Assembly (NCBI GenBank): GCA_963805455.1
Contig: CAWDUJ010000009.1
Span: 62,001 to 126,000 of the forward strand
DNA: 64,000 bases
Reading direction: 5' to 3'
DNA from: VRUE01 sp963805455
Lineage (GTDB): Bacteria; Actinomycetota; Thermoleophilia; Solirubrobacterales; 70-9
Shown: one piece after another, positions 8,326 to 15,462 of the stretch
Layout of the letters: each line of letters starts with the position of its first letter
Position numbering within the stretch: the stretch's first letter is position 1
Notes under the pieces: generated by a model
What the model was told of the DNA's origin: nothing
Databases searched by the model: none
Seen by the model: the letters and a program-made list of their open reading frames with translations, nothing else
Translations under genes and position numbers: made by a program

Positions 8326-9557
8326 GCCCGGAAGGTCGCCGCCGAGTCGGAGCTCGGCCCGGCCGCGGCGCCTGACTCGAGCATCGCCGCGATCTCGTCC
8401 TCGGAATAACCGGCGTCGGCGAGGACCTCGAGGGTGTGCTCGCCGAAGGCCGGCGCCGGCCGGGTCGGGTCGCCGGGAGTGCGGCCCATCTTCACCGGGA
8501 ACCCGAGCTGGCGGATCGTCCCGAGCCCGGGCTGCTCCATCTCGACCACCATCCCGCGCTCGCGGACCAACTCCGAGTCGAGGGCCTCGTCGATGTCGAG
8601 GATCGGCTCGACGCAGCAGTCGTGCTCGTCGTTGAAGGCCTTCCACTCCCTGCGGGTGCGGGAGCGGAAGACCTCGGCCATCTCCCGCCAGGCATCGGAG
8701 CCGGGGGCGTCGAACTGGGACTCGATCAGGTCGGCCCGGCCGACCCCGTTGCAGAGCGCGGCCCAGAACTTCGGCTCGAGGGCGCCGCAGGAGACCCAGC
8801 CGTCCTTCGCCTCGTAGGGCATGTAACAGATCAGGCCGCCGGCGAGCTGCTGCTCGCCGCGCCGCGGGACCTCGCCGTCGCAGAAGTAGCGGCCGGCGAC
8901 CATCCCCAGCCAGGACAGGGCGCCGTCGGCCATCGAGACGTCGACCATCTGGCCCTCGCCCGAGCGGCGGCTCTCGTGCAGCGCCGCCATCACACCGAAG
9001 GCCGCCATCAGGGCGCCGCCGCCGAGGTCGGCGATCTGCCCGCCCGACTGGACCGGCGGCCCCCCCTTCGCCCCGGTCAACCCGAGCAGGCCGACAAGGC
9101 CGAGGTAGTTCATGTCGTGCCCGGCGCGCGCGGTGTAGGGGCCGTCCTGGCCGTAGCCGGTGATCGCGCAGAAGACGATCGCCGGGTTCACCTCGCGCAT
9201 CTGCTCGTACCCGACCCCGAGCCGGTCGAGGACGCCGGGCCGGAAGCCGTCGAGGACGACGTCATAACCCTTCACCAACCGCAGCAGGGCCTCCTTGCCC
9301 TGCTGCGTCTTCAAATCGAGCCGGATCGAGCGCTTTCCGCGATTGAGCGAGAGGTAGAGGGCCGAGCGGGTGCCGAGCTCCTGATGCTCCTCGCCGCCGT
9401 AGTAGGGCGGCGCCCAGCGGACGTAGTCGCCCATCCCGGTGTCCTCGACCTTCAGCACCTCCGCGCCGAGGTCGGCGAGCAGCAGCGAGCAGAAGCCCCC
9501 GGGGAGGAGCCGGGTCAGATCGAGGACCCTGACGTCGCTAAGCGGGAGCCCGCTCAC
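8322..9557 (-). CDS. CaiB/BaiF family (class III) CoA-transferase or racemase
   Basis: 411-aa class III CoA-transferase fold. The N-terminus reads LSDVRVLDLTRLLPGGFCSLLLADLGAEV in overlapping pieces typical of the family, with the nucleotide-loop GMGDYVRWAPPY. The catalytic Asp is in RAGHDMNYLGLVG near residue 148; the preceding His and the QSGGQIADLGGGALMAA stretch resemble alpha-methylacyl-CoA racemase, so 2-methylacyl-CoA epimerisation is an alternative to CoA transfer. It overlaps the BKACE gene upstream by 20 bases and the MerR gene downstream by 4. The most likely role is activating or epimerising a carboxylic-acid substrate of the operon. Confidence 0.9.
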   Translation of the reverse strand: MSGLPLSDVRVLDLTRLLPGGFCSLLLADLGAEVLKVEDTGMGDYVRWAPPYYGGEEHQELGTRSALYLSLNRGKRSIRLDLKTQQGKEALLRLVKGYDVVLDGFRPGVLDRLGVGYEQMREVNPAIVFCAITGYGQDGPYTARAGHDMNYLGLVGLLGLTGAKGGPPVQSGGQIADLGGGALMAAFGVMAALHESRRSGEGQMVDVSMADGALSWLGMVAGRYFCDGEVPRRGEQQLAGGLICYMPYEAKDGWVSCGALEPKFWAALCNGVGRADLIESQFDAPGSDAWREMAEVFRSRTRREWKAFNDEHDCCVEPILDIDEALDSELVRERGMVVEMEQPGLGTIRQLGFPVKMGRTPGDPTRPAPAFGEHTLEVLADAGYSEDEIAAMLESGAAAGPSSDSAATFRA

Positions 9558-10434
9558 GCTTCGGCACCCCCAGCAGCTCGCGGGCCTCGGCCACGGTCGC
9601 GGCCCGGCGGCCGACGTCCTCTGCCATCTGCCGCGCCTTTGCGATCAGGTCGCCGTTGGACTTCGCCATTTCTCCGTTCGGCAGGTAGAGGTTGTCCTCG
9701 ACCCCGGCGCGCACGTTGCCGCCGAGGACCAGCGAGGCGCCGAGCAGTTTCCACTGGTCGCGGGAGATCCCGATCACCTGCCAGGCGTTCTCGCCCTCCG
9801 GCCCGCCGGGGATCTGGTCCGACATGAAGCCGACGTTCCGCGCCGTCGGCCGGATCCCGCCGTTGACCCCCATCACCAGCGAGATCTGCAGCGGCATGCG
9901 GTCGAGGAGGCCCATGTCGATCAGCGGGTCGAGATTGGCGACGTGGCCGGCGTCGAAGCACTCGTGCTCGGGCTTGATCCCGAGCTCCTTCATCGCCGTC
10001 AGGAACTCGATGATCGTGTCGAAGCTGTTCTCGAAGACCGCCTTGAAGACGAAGTCCTTGCGCCGCGAGCTGTACTTGGCGTAGTTCATCGAGCTCATGT
10101 TGAGCGCGGCCACGTCGGGCCGGAGCTCCCGCAGGTACTCGATCCGCTTCTCGATCGGGATCCCGATCGCCCCGGTCGAGTAGTTGATGATCACGTCGCC
10201 GACCTCGGCCAGGATCGCCTGTGTGATCGCCCGGAAGTCCTCGACCTCATAGGACGGGGTCCCGTCCGGTTTGCGGGCGTGGATGTGGATCTGCGAGGCG
10301 CCCTCGTCGACCGCGCGCCGCGCCTCGGCCGCGTACTCCTCCGGGGTGTACGGGATCGCCGGGCACTGGTCGCGGTTGGCGATCACGCCGCTGATCGAGC
10401 AGCTGATCACCACCGGATCGTCGAATGAGCTCAT
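9538..10434 (-). CDS. BKACE-family beta-keto acid cleavage enzyme (DUF849)
   Basis: 298-aa TIM-barrel enzyme of the BKACE family, whose founder Kce cleaves 3-keto-5-aminohexanoate with acetyl-CoA to acetoacetate plus a new acyl-CoA. Zn-binding HIHAR (His near 49 and 51), EVGDVIINYSTG, and the conserved ECFDAGHV are visible, as is the late GNVRAGVEDNLYLPNGE. The beta-keto acid specificity cannot be read from sequence. Its ATG overlaps the stop of the 108-aa gene before it (ATGA). Neighbouring acyl-CoA carboxylase and CoA-transferase genes suggest a complete short catabolic route. Confidence 0.92.
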   Translation of the reverse strand: MSSFDDPVVISCSISGVIANRDQCPAIPYTPEEYAAEARRAVDEGASQIHIHARKPDGTPSYEVEDFRAITQAILAEVGDVIINYSTGAIGIPIEKRIEYLRELRPDVAALNMSSMNYAKYSSRRKDFVFKAVFENSFDTIIEFLTAMKELGIKPEHECFDAGHVANLDPLIDMGLLDRMPLQISLVMGVNGGIRPTARNVGFMSDQIPGGPEGENAWQVIGISRDQWKLLGASLVLGGNVRAGVEDNLYLPNGEMAKSNGDLIAKARQMAEDVGRRAATVAEARELLGVPKRERAPA

Positions 10435-10757
10435 GCCCCTCCTCCCCTCTGATCGATCGCCTTCTGGATCTCTTCGACAAGCTGGGCGACGGCAGCCTGC
10501 TCGGAGGGGTCGGGGTCGAACGGGAGGAGCAGGTGCCCGAGGTTGAGGTCACCGCGGCCGACGATCTCCAGCTTCGGCGTCTTCAGCATCCCCGAGTCGA
10601 AGGAGGCGTTGGCGCTCTCCATCATCGCGACCGGGATCCGGGCGAAGCTCCCGAACGAGCCCCCGATCTCGAACCCGAACGCCTCGAAGATCGCACCGTC
10701 GAAGACGAGCAGGCCGGTGAACTGCTCCTTCTCGTGCTTGAGCAGGACCTCGGTCAT
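10431..10757 (-). CDS. Small protein of unknown function within carboxylase/BKACE operon
   Basis: 108 aa starting MTEVLLKHEKEQFTGLLVF. No signal peptide, membrane segment or cysteine pair is visible. Alternating beta-strand patterns (LLVFDGAIFEAFGFEIGG, FARIPVAMMESA, LEIVGRGDLNLGHLLLP) followed by an amphipathic C-terminal helix (AAVAQLVEEIQKAID) resemble a pleckstrin-homology-like fold of the kind found in small bacterial PH proteins; this is a guess. It overlaps the carboxylase beta gene and the BKACE gene by 4 bases on each side, so it is made in step with them and could be an accessory subunit. Confidence 0.75.
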   Translation of the reverse strand: MTEVLLKHEKEQFTGLLVFDGAIFEAFGFEIGGSFGSFARIPVAMMESANASFDSGMLKTPKLEIVGRGDLNLGHLLLPFDPDPSEQAAVAQLVEEIQKAIDQRGGGA

Positions 10758-12337
10758 ACCGGCATCACCCCGTGGCGTTTGGCCGGCTTGGAGACGTGCT
10801 TGGTCCGCGCCATCCGCAGCGCGTTGACGATCGTCGGCCGCGTCTCGCGCGGGTCGATGATGTCGTCGATCACCGCGTTGCCGGCGGCGATGTAGGGGTC
10901 GATCTGCTGGCGCACGGCGTCGAGCATCGCCTCGCGGGTCCCCTCCGGGTCCTCCGAGGCCTCGATCGCCGAGCGGCCGATGATTTCGACCGCGCCCTCG
11001 GCGCCCATCACCGATATCTCGGCCCCGGGCCAGGCGACGATCAGGTCCGGCTCGTAGGCCTTGCCGCACATCACGTAGTAGCCGGCGCCGTAGGCCTTGC
11101 GGACGATCACCGTCACCTTCGGCACCGTCGCCCGGCTCACCGCGTAGAGCATCTTCGCCCCGTGGCGGATGATCCCGGCATGCTCGACCTTCGAGCCGAC
11201 CATGAAGCCGGGCACGTCCTGGAGGAAGACCAGCGGGATGTTGAAGGCGTCGCAGAGGTTGATGAAGCGCGCCGCCTTGTCGGAGGAGTCGTTGTCGAGG
11301 ATCCCGGCCAGCTGCTTCGGCTGGTTGGCGACGATCCCGACCGGCTGGCCGCCGAAGCGGGCGAAGCAGGTGATCAGGCTCTTGGCGAATTTCGGCTTGA
11401 TGTCGAACCACTCGCCGTCGTCGACGATCTCGGCGATCACGTCGTACATGTCGTAGGGCTGGCGCGAGGAGTCGGGGACGATCTCGAGCAGCTTCTCCGA
11501 GCGGCGGTCGTCGGGATCCGAGGACTCCACGATCGGCGGCTTCTGCTCGCAGTTGGGCGGGAAGTAGGAGAGGTAGTCCCTGACCTTGGCGATGCATTCC
11601 TCGTCGTCCTTTACCTCGAGGTCCCCGACCCCCGATTTGCGGCAGTGGACCTTGGCGCCGCCGAGCTCCTCCATCGAGATCTCCTCGCCGGTGACGGCTT
11701 TCGTCAGGTGGGGCCCGGCGAGCGCCATCGCGCCCTGGCCGGAGACCATCGGGACGAAGTCCGAGAGCGCCGGAATGTAGGCGGTGCCCGCCGCGCAGGG
11801 TCCCATCATCGCCGCCACCATCGGGATCACTCCCGACATTTCGACCTCCTCGCGGAAGAGGTGGCCGGAGCCGGCGAAGAGCGACCCCGCCGCCTCCTGG
11901 ATCCGCGCCCCGGCCGAGTCGAGCAGCCAGATGAAGGGCATCCGCTTCTGCAGCGCCATCTCCCGCAGGCGGGTCACCTTGAGCTCGCCGGTCATCCCCA
12001 TCGAGCCCGCCATCACCGTGAAGTCGTAGGCGGCGATGCAGGTGGCGCGGCCGTCGACGTCGCCCCAGCCGGTGATGACGCCGTCGGCCGGCGCCTCGAC
12101 CCCGTCCATCGCCCGCTGGGCGAAATGGGGGCGGCCGTGGATCCCGAGCTCGACGAAGGTCCCCTCGTCAACGAGGAGGTCGATCCGCTCCCGCGCGGTC
12201 AGCTTGCCGCGCTCGTGCTGTTTGGCGATCTTCTCCTCGCCGCCGCCCTGACGCGCCCTCTCGCGGGCCTCGTGCAGCTGGTCGGTCAGCTCTCCCAGGG
12301 ACGCCGTGCCGGGCAGCTTGTGGTCGCTCTCGCTCAA
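10754..12337 (-). CDS. Acyl-CoA carboxylase beta (carboxyltransferase) subunit
   Basis: 527 aa, the usual size for a PCC/MCC-type carboxyltransferase subunit. N-terminal KLTARERIDLLVDEGTF and the two crotonase-like halves are clear: ITGWGDVDGR and LLDSAGARIQEAAGSLFAG in the first, IVANQPKQLAGILDNDSSD, FLQDVPGFMVG and RKAYGAGYYVM in the second, the last two forming the oxyanion-hole loops. It transfers carboxyl from biotin to an acyl-CoA; propionyl-, methylcrotonyl- or another acyl-CoA is possible. No biotin carboxylase (alpha) gene lies nearby, but a stand-alone biotin carrier is at 40718. Start: TTG at 12337 after AGGAGAG. It is the first gene of a five-gene overlapping operon. Confidence 0.92.
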   Translation of the reverse strand: MSESDHKLPGTASLGELTDQLHEARERARQGGGEEKIAKQHERGKLTARERIDLLVDEGTFVELGIHGRPHFAQRAMDGVEAPADGVITGWGDVDGRATCIAAYDFTVMAGSMGMTGELKVTRLREMALQKRMPFIWLLDSAGARIQEAAGSLFAGSGHLFREEVEMSGVIPMVAAMMGPCAAGTAYIPALSDFVPMVSGQGAMALAGPHLTKAVTGEEISMEELGGAKVHCRKSGVGDLEVKDDEECIAKVRDYLSYFPPNCEQKPPIVESSDPDDRRSEKLLEIVPDSSRQPYDMYDVIAEIVDDGEWFDIKPKFAKSLITCFARFGGQPVGIVANQPKQLAGILDNDSSDKAARFINLCDAFNIPLVFLQDVPGFMVGSKVEHAGIIRHGAKMLYAVSRATVPKVTVIVRKAYGAGYYVMCGKAYEPDLIVAWPGAEISVMGAEGAVEIIGRSAIEASEDPEGTREAMLDAVRQQIDPYIAAGNAVIDDIIDPRETRPTIVNALRMARTKHVSKPAKRHGVMPV

Positions 12338-12359
12338 TCTCTCTCCTCGTCGGTTCCTC

Positions 12360-12365
12360 TAACGT
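12360..12365 (+). promoter_or_regulatory. -10 element (TAACGT), leaderless start
   Basis: TAACGT ends 7 bases before the ATG at 12373, and no ribosome site lies between; transcription would begin at or next to the start codon. Confidence 0.5.
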
Positions 12366-12372
12366 TTTTCCC

Positions 12373-12816
12373 ATGAGCCTGTTGATCGCAGCGGTGGTCT
12401 CGTGCGTGGTCGCGTCCTCTGGATGCGAATGGCCTCCCGAACCGACGCCCGACCCGGTTCCCACCGTCGCCCAGTTCACCGTCGACTACCACCGCAGCGG
12501 CGGGCTCAAGGCCGAAACCATCGGCCTCCAGATCGAACCCGGTCGTCATGCGACGGCTCGGGCCCGTGGGGCGACCGTGCACTTCCGCGTTGCCGCGAAG
12601 AAGATCCGGCGTCTGCGGACGGCCCTGGAGGACGCCAATTGGGGGACCCCCGCCCCGCCCGGGAGCGAATCCGGAACGTGCGCCGACTGCTACCGCTACT
12701 CGATCCATTACCGCGGCTTGACTGCCGTCTTCGACCAGTCCATTCAGACGCACCGGTTTGACCCCGCGGTCGACCTGCTCGAAGCGCTGATCGATTCTCA
12801 TCTTCCCCTCCACTGA
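12373..12816 (+). CDS. Secreted or lipid-anchored hypothetical protein
   Basis: 147 aa. A short hydrophobic N-terminus (LLIAAVVSCVVASSGCEWPP) ends in a cysteine at residue 18, so this may be a lipoprotein, although the residue at -3 is Ser rather than the usual Leu/Val. A Pro-rich linker is followed by a compact domain with alternating strands (AQFTVDYHRSGGLKAET) and a central CADCY motif. I recognise no family. It is divergent from the carboxylase operon with a 35-base gap, and its last 19 bases overlap the convergent enoyl-CoA hydratase gene. Confidence 0.65.
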   Translation: MSLLIAAVVSCVVASSGCEWPPEPTPDPVPTVAQFTVDYHRSGGLKAETIGLQIEPGRHATARARGATVHFRVAAKKIRRLRTALEDANWGTPAPPGSESGTCADCYRYSIHYRGLTAVFDQSIQTHRFDPAVDLLEALIDSHLPLH

Positions 12817-13580
12817 GGCTCCCGCTTCTCGAAGAAGGCAGTGACGCCCTCGACGATGTCCTCGGTGCTGAAGGTCAGCGACAGCTGGCTGCGGAGGAAC
12901 TCGAGCGCGTCGTCGACCGCCATGTCCTGCTGGCGGTACATCGCGTCGTGGCCGAGCCGCATCAGGACCGGGCTCTTGGAGGCGAGCTTGCCGGCCCAAT
13001 CGGCGACCGCGTCGTCGAACTCGGCCACCGGGACGACCTTGTTGGCGAGCCCGAAGGTGACCGCCTCCTCGGCGCTCAGCCTCTCGCCCAGCAGCATCAT
13101 CTCGTTGACCTTCTTGCGCGGGACGTTGCGGTAGATGATCGCCATGATCATGTAGGGGAAGGCGCCGACGTTGATCTCGGGGGTGCCGAAGGTCGCGCCC
13201 TCCTTGGCGATCACGAGGTCGCAGGAGAGCGCCAGGCCCATCCCGCCGGCGAGCACGTGGCCGTTCACGGCGCAGAGCGACGGCTTGCCGAGCCGCGGCA
13301 TCAGCCGGAAGAACTCGAGGAAGAGATCGGAGGCGAAGTGTTTGGCGACCAGCGGAGCGTCGGCGGCGAACCCGCCGAGGTCGGCGCCCGCGCAGAAGGC
13401 CTTGTCCCCGGCCCCGGTGAGGACCACCGCCTTCGCCTCCCCGGAGTCGCGGGCGTTCCGCATCGCGTCGACGAGCTCGACCAGCATCTGACCCGAGAGC
13501 ATGTTGCGTTTCTCGGGATTGTTCAGCGTCACCGTGGCGATGCCGTCGGCGACCTCGTATCTGACGAGCTCATAGTCCAC
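12798..13580 (-). CDS. Enoyl-CoA hydratase/isomerase (crotonase family)
   Basis: 260-aa crotonase-fold enzyme. First oxyanion-hole motif is KAFCAGADLGGFA (residues about 60-72), second is NGHVLAGGMGLALSCD. The position of the first catalytic Glu in hydratases is occupied by the MGLALSCDL turn and the later EINVGAFPYM segment supplies the typical Glu, so both hydratase and isomerase activity are possible. The C-terminus ends FFEKREPQWRGR, the usual family ending. GTG at 13580 is the start. It lies back to back with an acyl-CoA dehydrogenase gene (13691), a pairing expected for beta-oxidation-like pathways. Confidence 0.9.
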   Translation of the reverse strand: MDYELVRYEVADGIATVTLNNPEKRNMLSGQMLVELVDAMRNARDSGEAKAVVLTGAGDKAFCAGADLGGFAADAPLVAKHFASDLFLEFFRLMPRLGKPSLCAVNGHVLAGGMGLALSCDLVIAKEGATFGTPEINVGAFPYMIMAIIYRNVPRKKVNEMMLLGERLSAEEAVTFGLANKVVPVAEFDDAVADWAGKLASKSPVLMRLGHDAMYRQQDMAVDDALEFLRSQLSLTFSTEDIVEGVTAFFEKREPQWRGR

Positions 13581-13690
13581 GCTCGAGGCACATTAGCCGA
13601 CTCCGTAGAAAGTAGGAAGTGCTACTGTCCACGCGACTTTCAGGGCGCTCGCCGCCCTTCGAATCCGCAGCGAACGAGGGGAGACTCCCA

Positions 13691-14908
13691 GTGACGACCA
13701 CGACGACCAACGGCTCCAAGGTCATCAAGCCCGACCACGAGGCCGAGCGCAAGCACATGATCTTCACGCAGGAGCACGAAGACCTCCGCGAGTCGATGCA
13801 GTCGTGGGTCGAAAAGGAGGTCTTCCCCCACCGCAACGAGTGGGAGGAGACCACCTGGCCCAGCGAGATCCTCGAGCGCGCGGGCGAGCTCGGCTTCATC
13901 GGCCTCTGTTTGCCCGAGGAGTACGGCGGTCAGGGCGGCGACTACTACTACTCGCTGGTTCGAGCCGAGTGCCTCAGCTACTCAGGGTCGGGTGGGCTCA
14001 ACATGGGCTTCGCGGTCCACACCGACATGGTCCTGCCGCCGATCAACATGCTCGGCACCGAGGACCTCAAGCAGCGCTACATGCCCGCCGCGATCGAAGG
14101 CAAGAAGGTCGGCTGCCTCGGGATCACCGAGCCGGAGGCCGGCTCCGACGTCGCCGGGATCCGGACCAAGGCAATCCGCGATGGCGACGAATTCGTCGTC
14201 AACGGCTCGAAGACGTTCATCACCAACGGCGCCCGCGCCGACTTCATCGTCCTCGTCGTCAAGACCGACCCGGAGAAGGCGCATGAGGGCATCAGCCTCC
14301 TGGTCGTCGACCTCCGCGACGACAATGGCGACCCGGTCGAGGGCTTCAGCGTCTCGCGCAAGCTCGAGAAGATGGGGATGCACTCCTCCGACACGGCCGA
14401 ACTGAGCTTCGAGGACGTCCGCGTCCCTGCTGCGAACCTGCTCGGCGAGGAGGGCAAAGGCTTCTACCACATCGCCTGGGAGCTCCAGAGCGAGCGGATG
14501 GTCGCCTGCGCCGGCGCAGTAGCCGGGGCACAGCGGATGTTCGACCGCACCCTCGAGTACGCGAAGGAGCGCAAGGCGTTCGGCCGCTCGATCGGCAACT
14601 TCCAGGTGATCCGCCACAAGTTCGCCGAGATGGCGACCAAGATCGAGGCGGCGAAGCAGTTCACCTACGCGACCGCCTGGCGCTACTCGAACGGCGAGTA
14701 CCCGGTCCGCGAGATCTCCGAGGCCAAGCTCTACACCTCACGGATCGCCTGCGAGGTCGCCGACGAGTGCATCCAGATCCACGGCGGCTACGGCTACATG
14801 AAGGAGTACGAGATCGAGCGCGCCTACCGCGACGTCCGCCTCAACCGGATCGGCGCCGGCACCGACGAGATCATGCTCGAGGTGATCGGCCGCTCCTACG
14901 GCCTGTAA
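13691..14908 (+). CDS. Acyl-CoA dehydrogenase
   Basis: 405-aa FAD-dependent acyl-CoA dehydrogenase; oxidises an acyl-CoA at C2-C3 and passes electrons to ETF. Signature 1 is GCLGITEPEAGSDVAGI; signature 2 is the C-terminal ADECIQIHGGYGYMKEYEIE followed by RAYRDVRLNRIGAGTDEIM. The FAD-binding FVVNGSKTFITNG is intact. Start GTG at 13691 has GAGGGGAG 7 bases upstream; an upstream in-frame start at 13619 lacks a ribosome site. Close in sequence to the second dehydrogenase at 17205, so the two are paralogues or parts of one pathway with different chain preferences. Confidence 0.93.
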   Translation: MTTTTTNGSKVIKPDHEAERKHMIFTQEHEDLRESMQSWVEKEVFPHRNEWEETTWPSEILERAGELGFIGLCLPEEYGGQGGDYYYSLVRAECLSYSGSGGLNMGFAVHTDMVLPPINMLGTEDLKQRYMPAAIEGKKVGCLGITEPEAGSDVAGIRTKAIRDGDEFVVNGSKTFITNGARADFIVLVVKTDPEKAHEGISLLVVDLRDDNGDPVEGFSVSRKLEKMGMHSSDTAELSFEDVRVPAANLLGEEGKGFYHIAWELQSERMVACAGAVAGAQRMFDRTLEYAKERKAFGRSIGNFQVIRHKFAEMATKIEAAKQFTYATAWRYSNGEYPVREISEAKLYTSRIACEVADECIQIHGGYGYMKEYEIERAYRDVRLNRIGAGTDEIMLEVIGRSYGL

Positions 14909-15045
14909 GCCGCCCCCGGACGCGGGAGCGAGCGCGCGAGATCACTGGTGATCGTTGGCGCGCGCGAGCGGGAGCAGAGGAGGCGGCGTTTGATTCGGGA
15001 GCAGAGGAGCCGGCGGTTTATTCAGGAGAAGAGAAGGCACTCCAG
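14909..15045 (+). repeat. Intergenic palindromic repeat, copy 1
   Basis: Between the dehydrogenase stop and the SnoaL gene lies GATCACTGGTGATC (14939-14952), a nearly perfect palindrome, nested between GCGCGC runs. The block from about 14918 to 14980 aligns with 56590-56660, sharing CGGACGCGGG, GAGCGA and GGTGATC in the same order. It may fold as a long hairpin. Confidence 0.5.
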
Positions 15046-15462
15046 ATGACCCACGTCGACCACGTCCGGTCCTACTACGAGGCCCTGAACACGGGTGACG
15101 CGGAAGCGGTTGCGTCGCACTTCACCGACGACGCCGTCCATTACTACACCCGCCTCGGGCCGCATCGGGGTGCCGAGGAGATCGGCCGCTACGCCGCCTT
15201 CGGGGTCGAGCAGATCGACGGCCAGTGGCACCTCGAGAACGCGATCGAGCAGGGCGACGAAGTCGTGATCGAGTGGACGATGACCTGGCGCGATCCCGAG
15301 ACGGGTGAGCGCCGGCTCGACCGCGGCACCGAGTGGTTCCGGATCGTCGACGGCAGGATCGCCGAGGTCCGGGCCTACCACCATGGCGGACCGAAGAACC
15401 CGCAGGGCGACCTGCTCGGCTTCGACCACGCGGGTCGCGGCCACACGATGCTCGAGGACTAG
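15046..15462 (+). CDS. SnoaL-like / NTF2-fold protein
   Basis: 138 aa. An NTF2-like alpha+beta barrel is suggested by the N-terminal helix with SYYEALNTGDAEAVASHF, then TDDAVHYYTRLGP, RGAEEIGRYAAFG, the strand pair VVIEWTMTWRD and WFRIVDGRIAEVRAYHH. This is the layout of SnoaL-like ester cyclases and of ketosteroid-isomerase-like proteins; many family members have no proven enzyme activity. ATG at 15046 is preceded by GAGAAGG. It follows the acyl-CoA dehydrogenase but is separated from it by a repeat region, and it converges with the reductase fusion gene (4-base overlap). Confidence 0.82.
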   Translation: MTHVDHVRSYYEALNTGDAEAVASHFTDDAVHYYTRLGPHRGAEEIGRYAAFGVEQIDGQWHLENAIEQGDEVVIEWTMTWRDPETGERRLDRGTEWFRIVDGRIAEVRAYHHGGPKNPQGDLLGFDHAGRGHTMLED

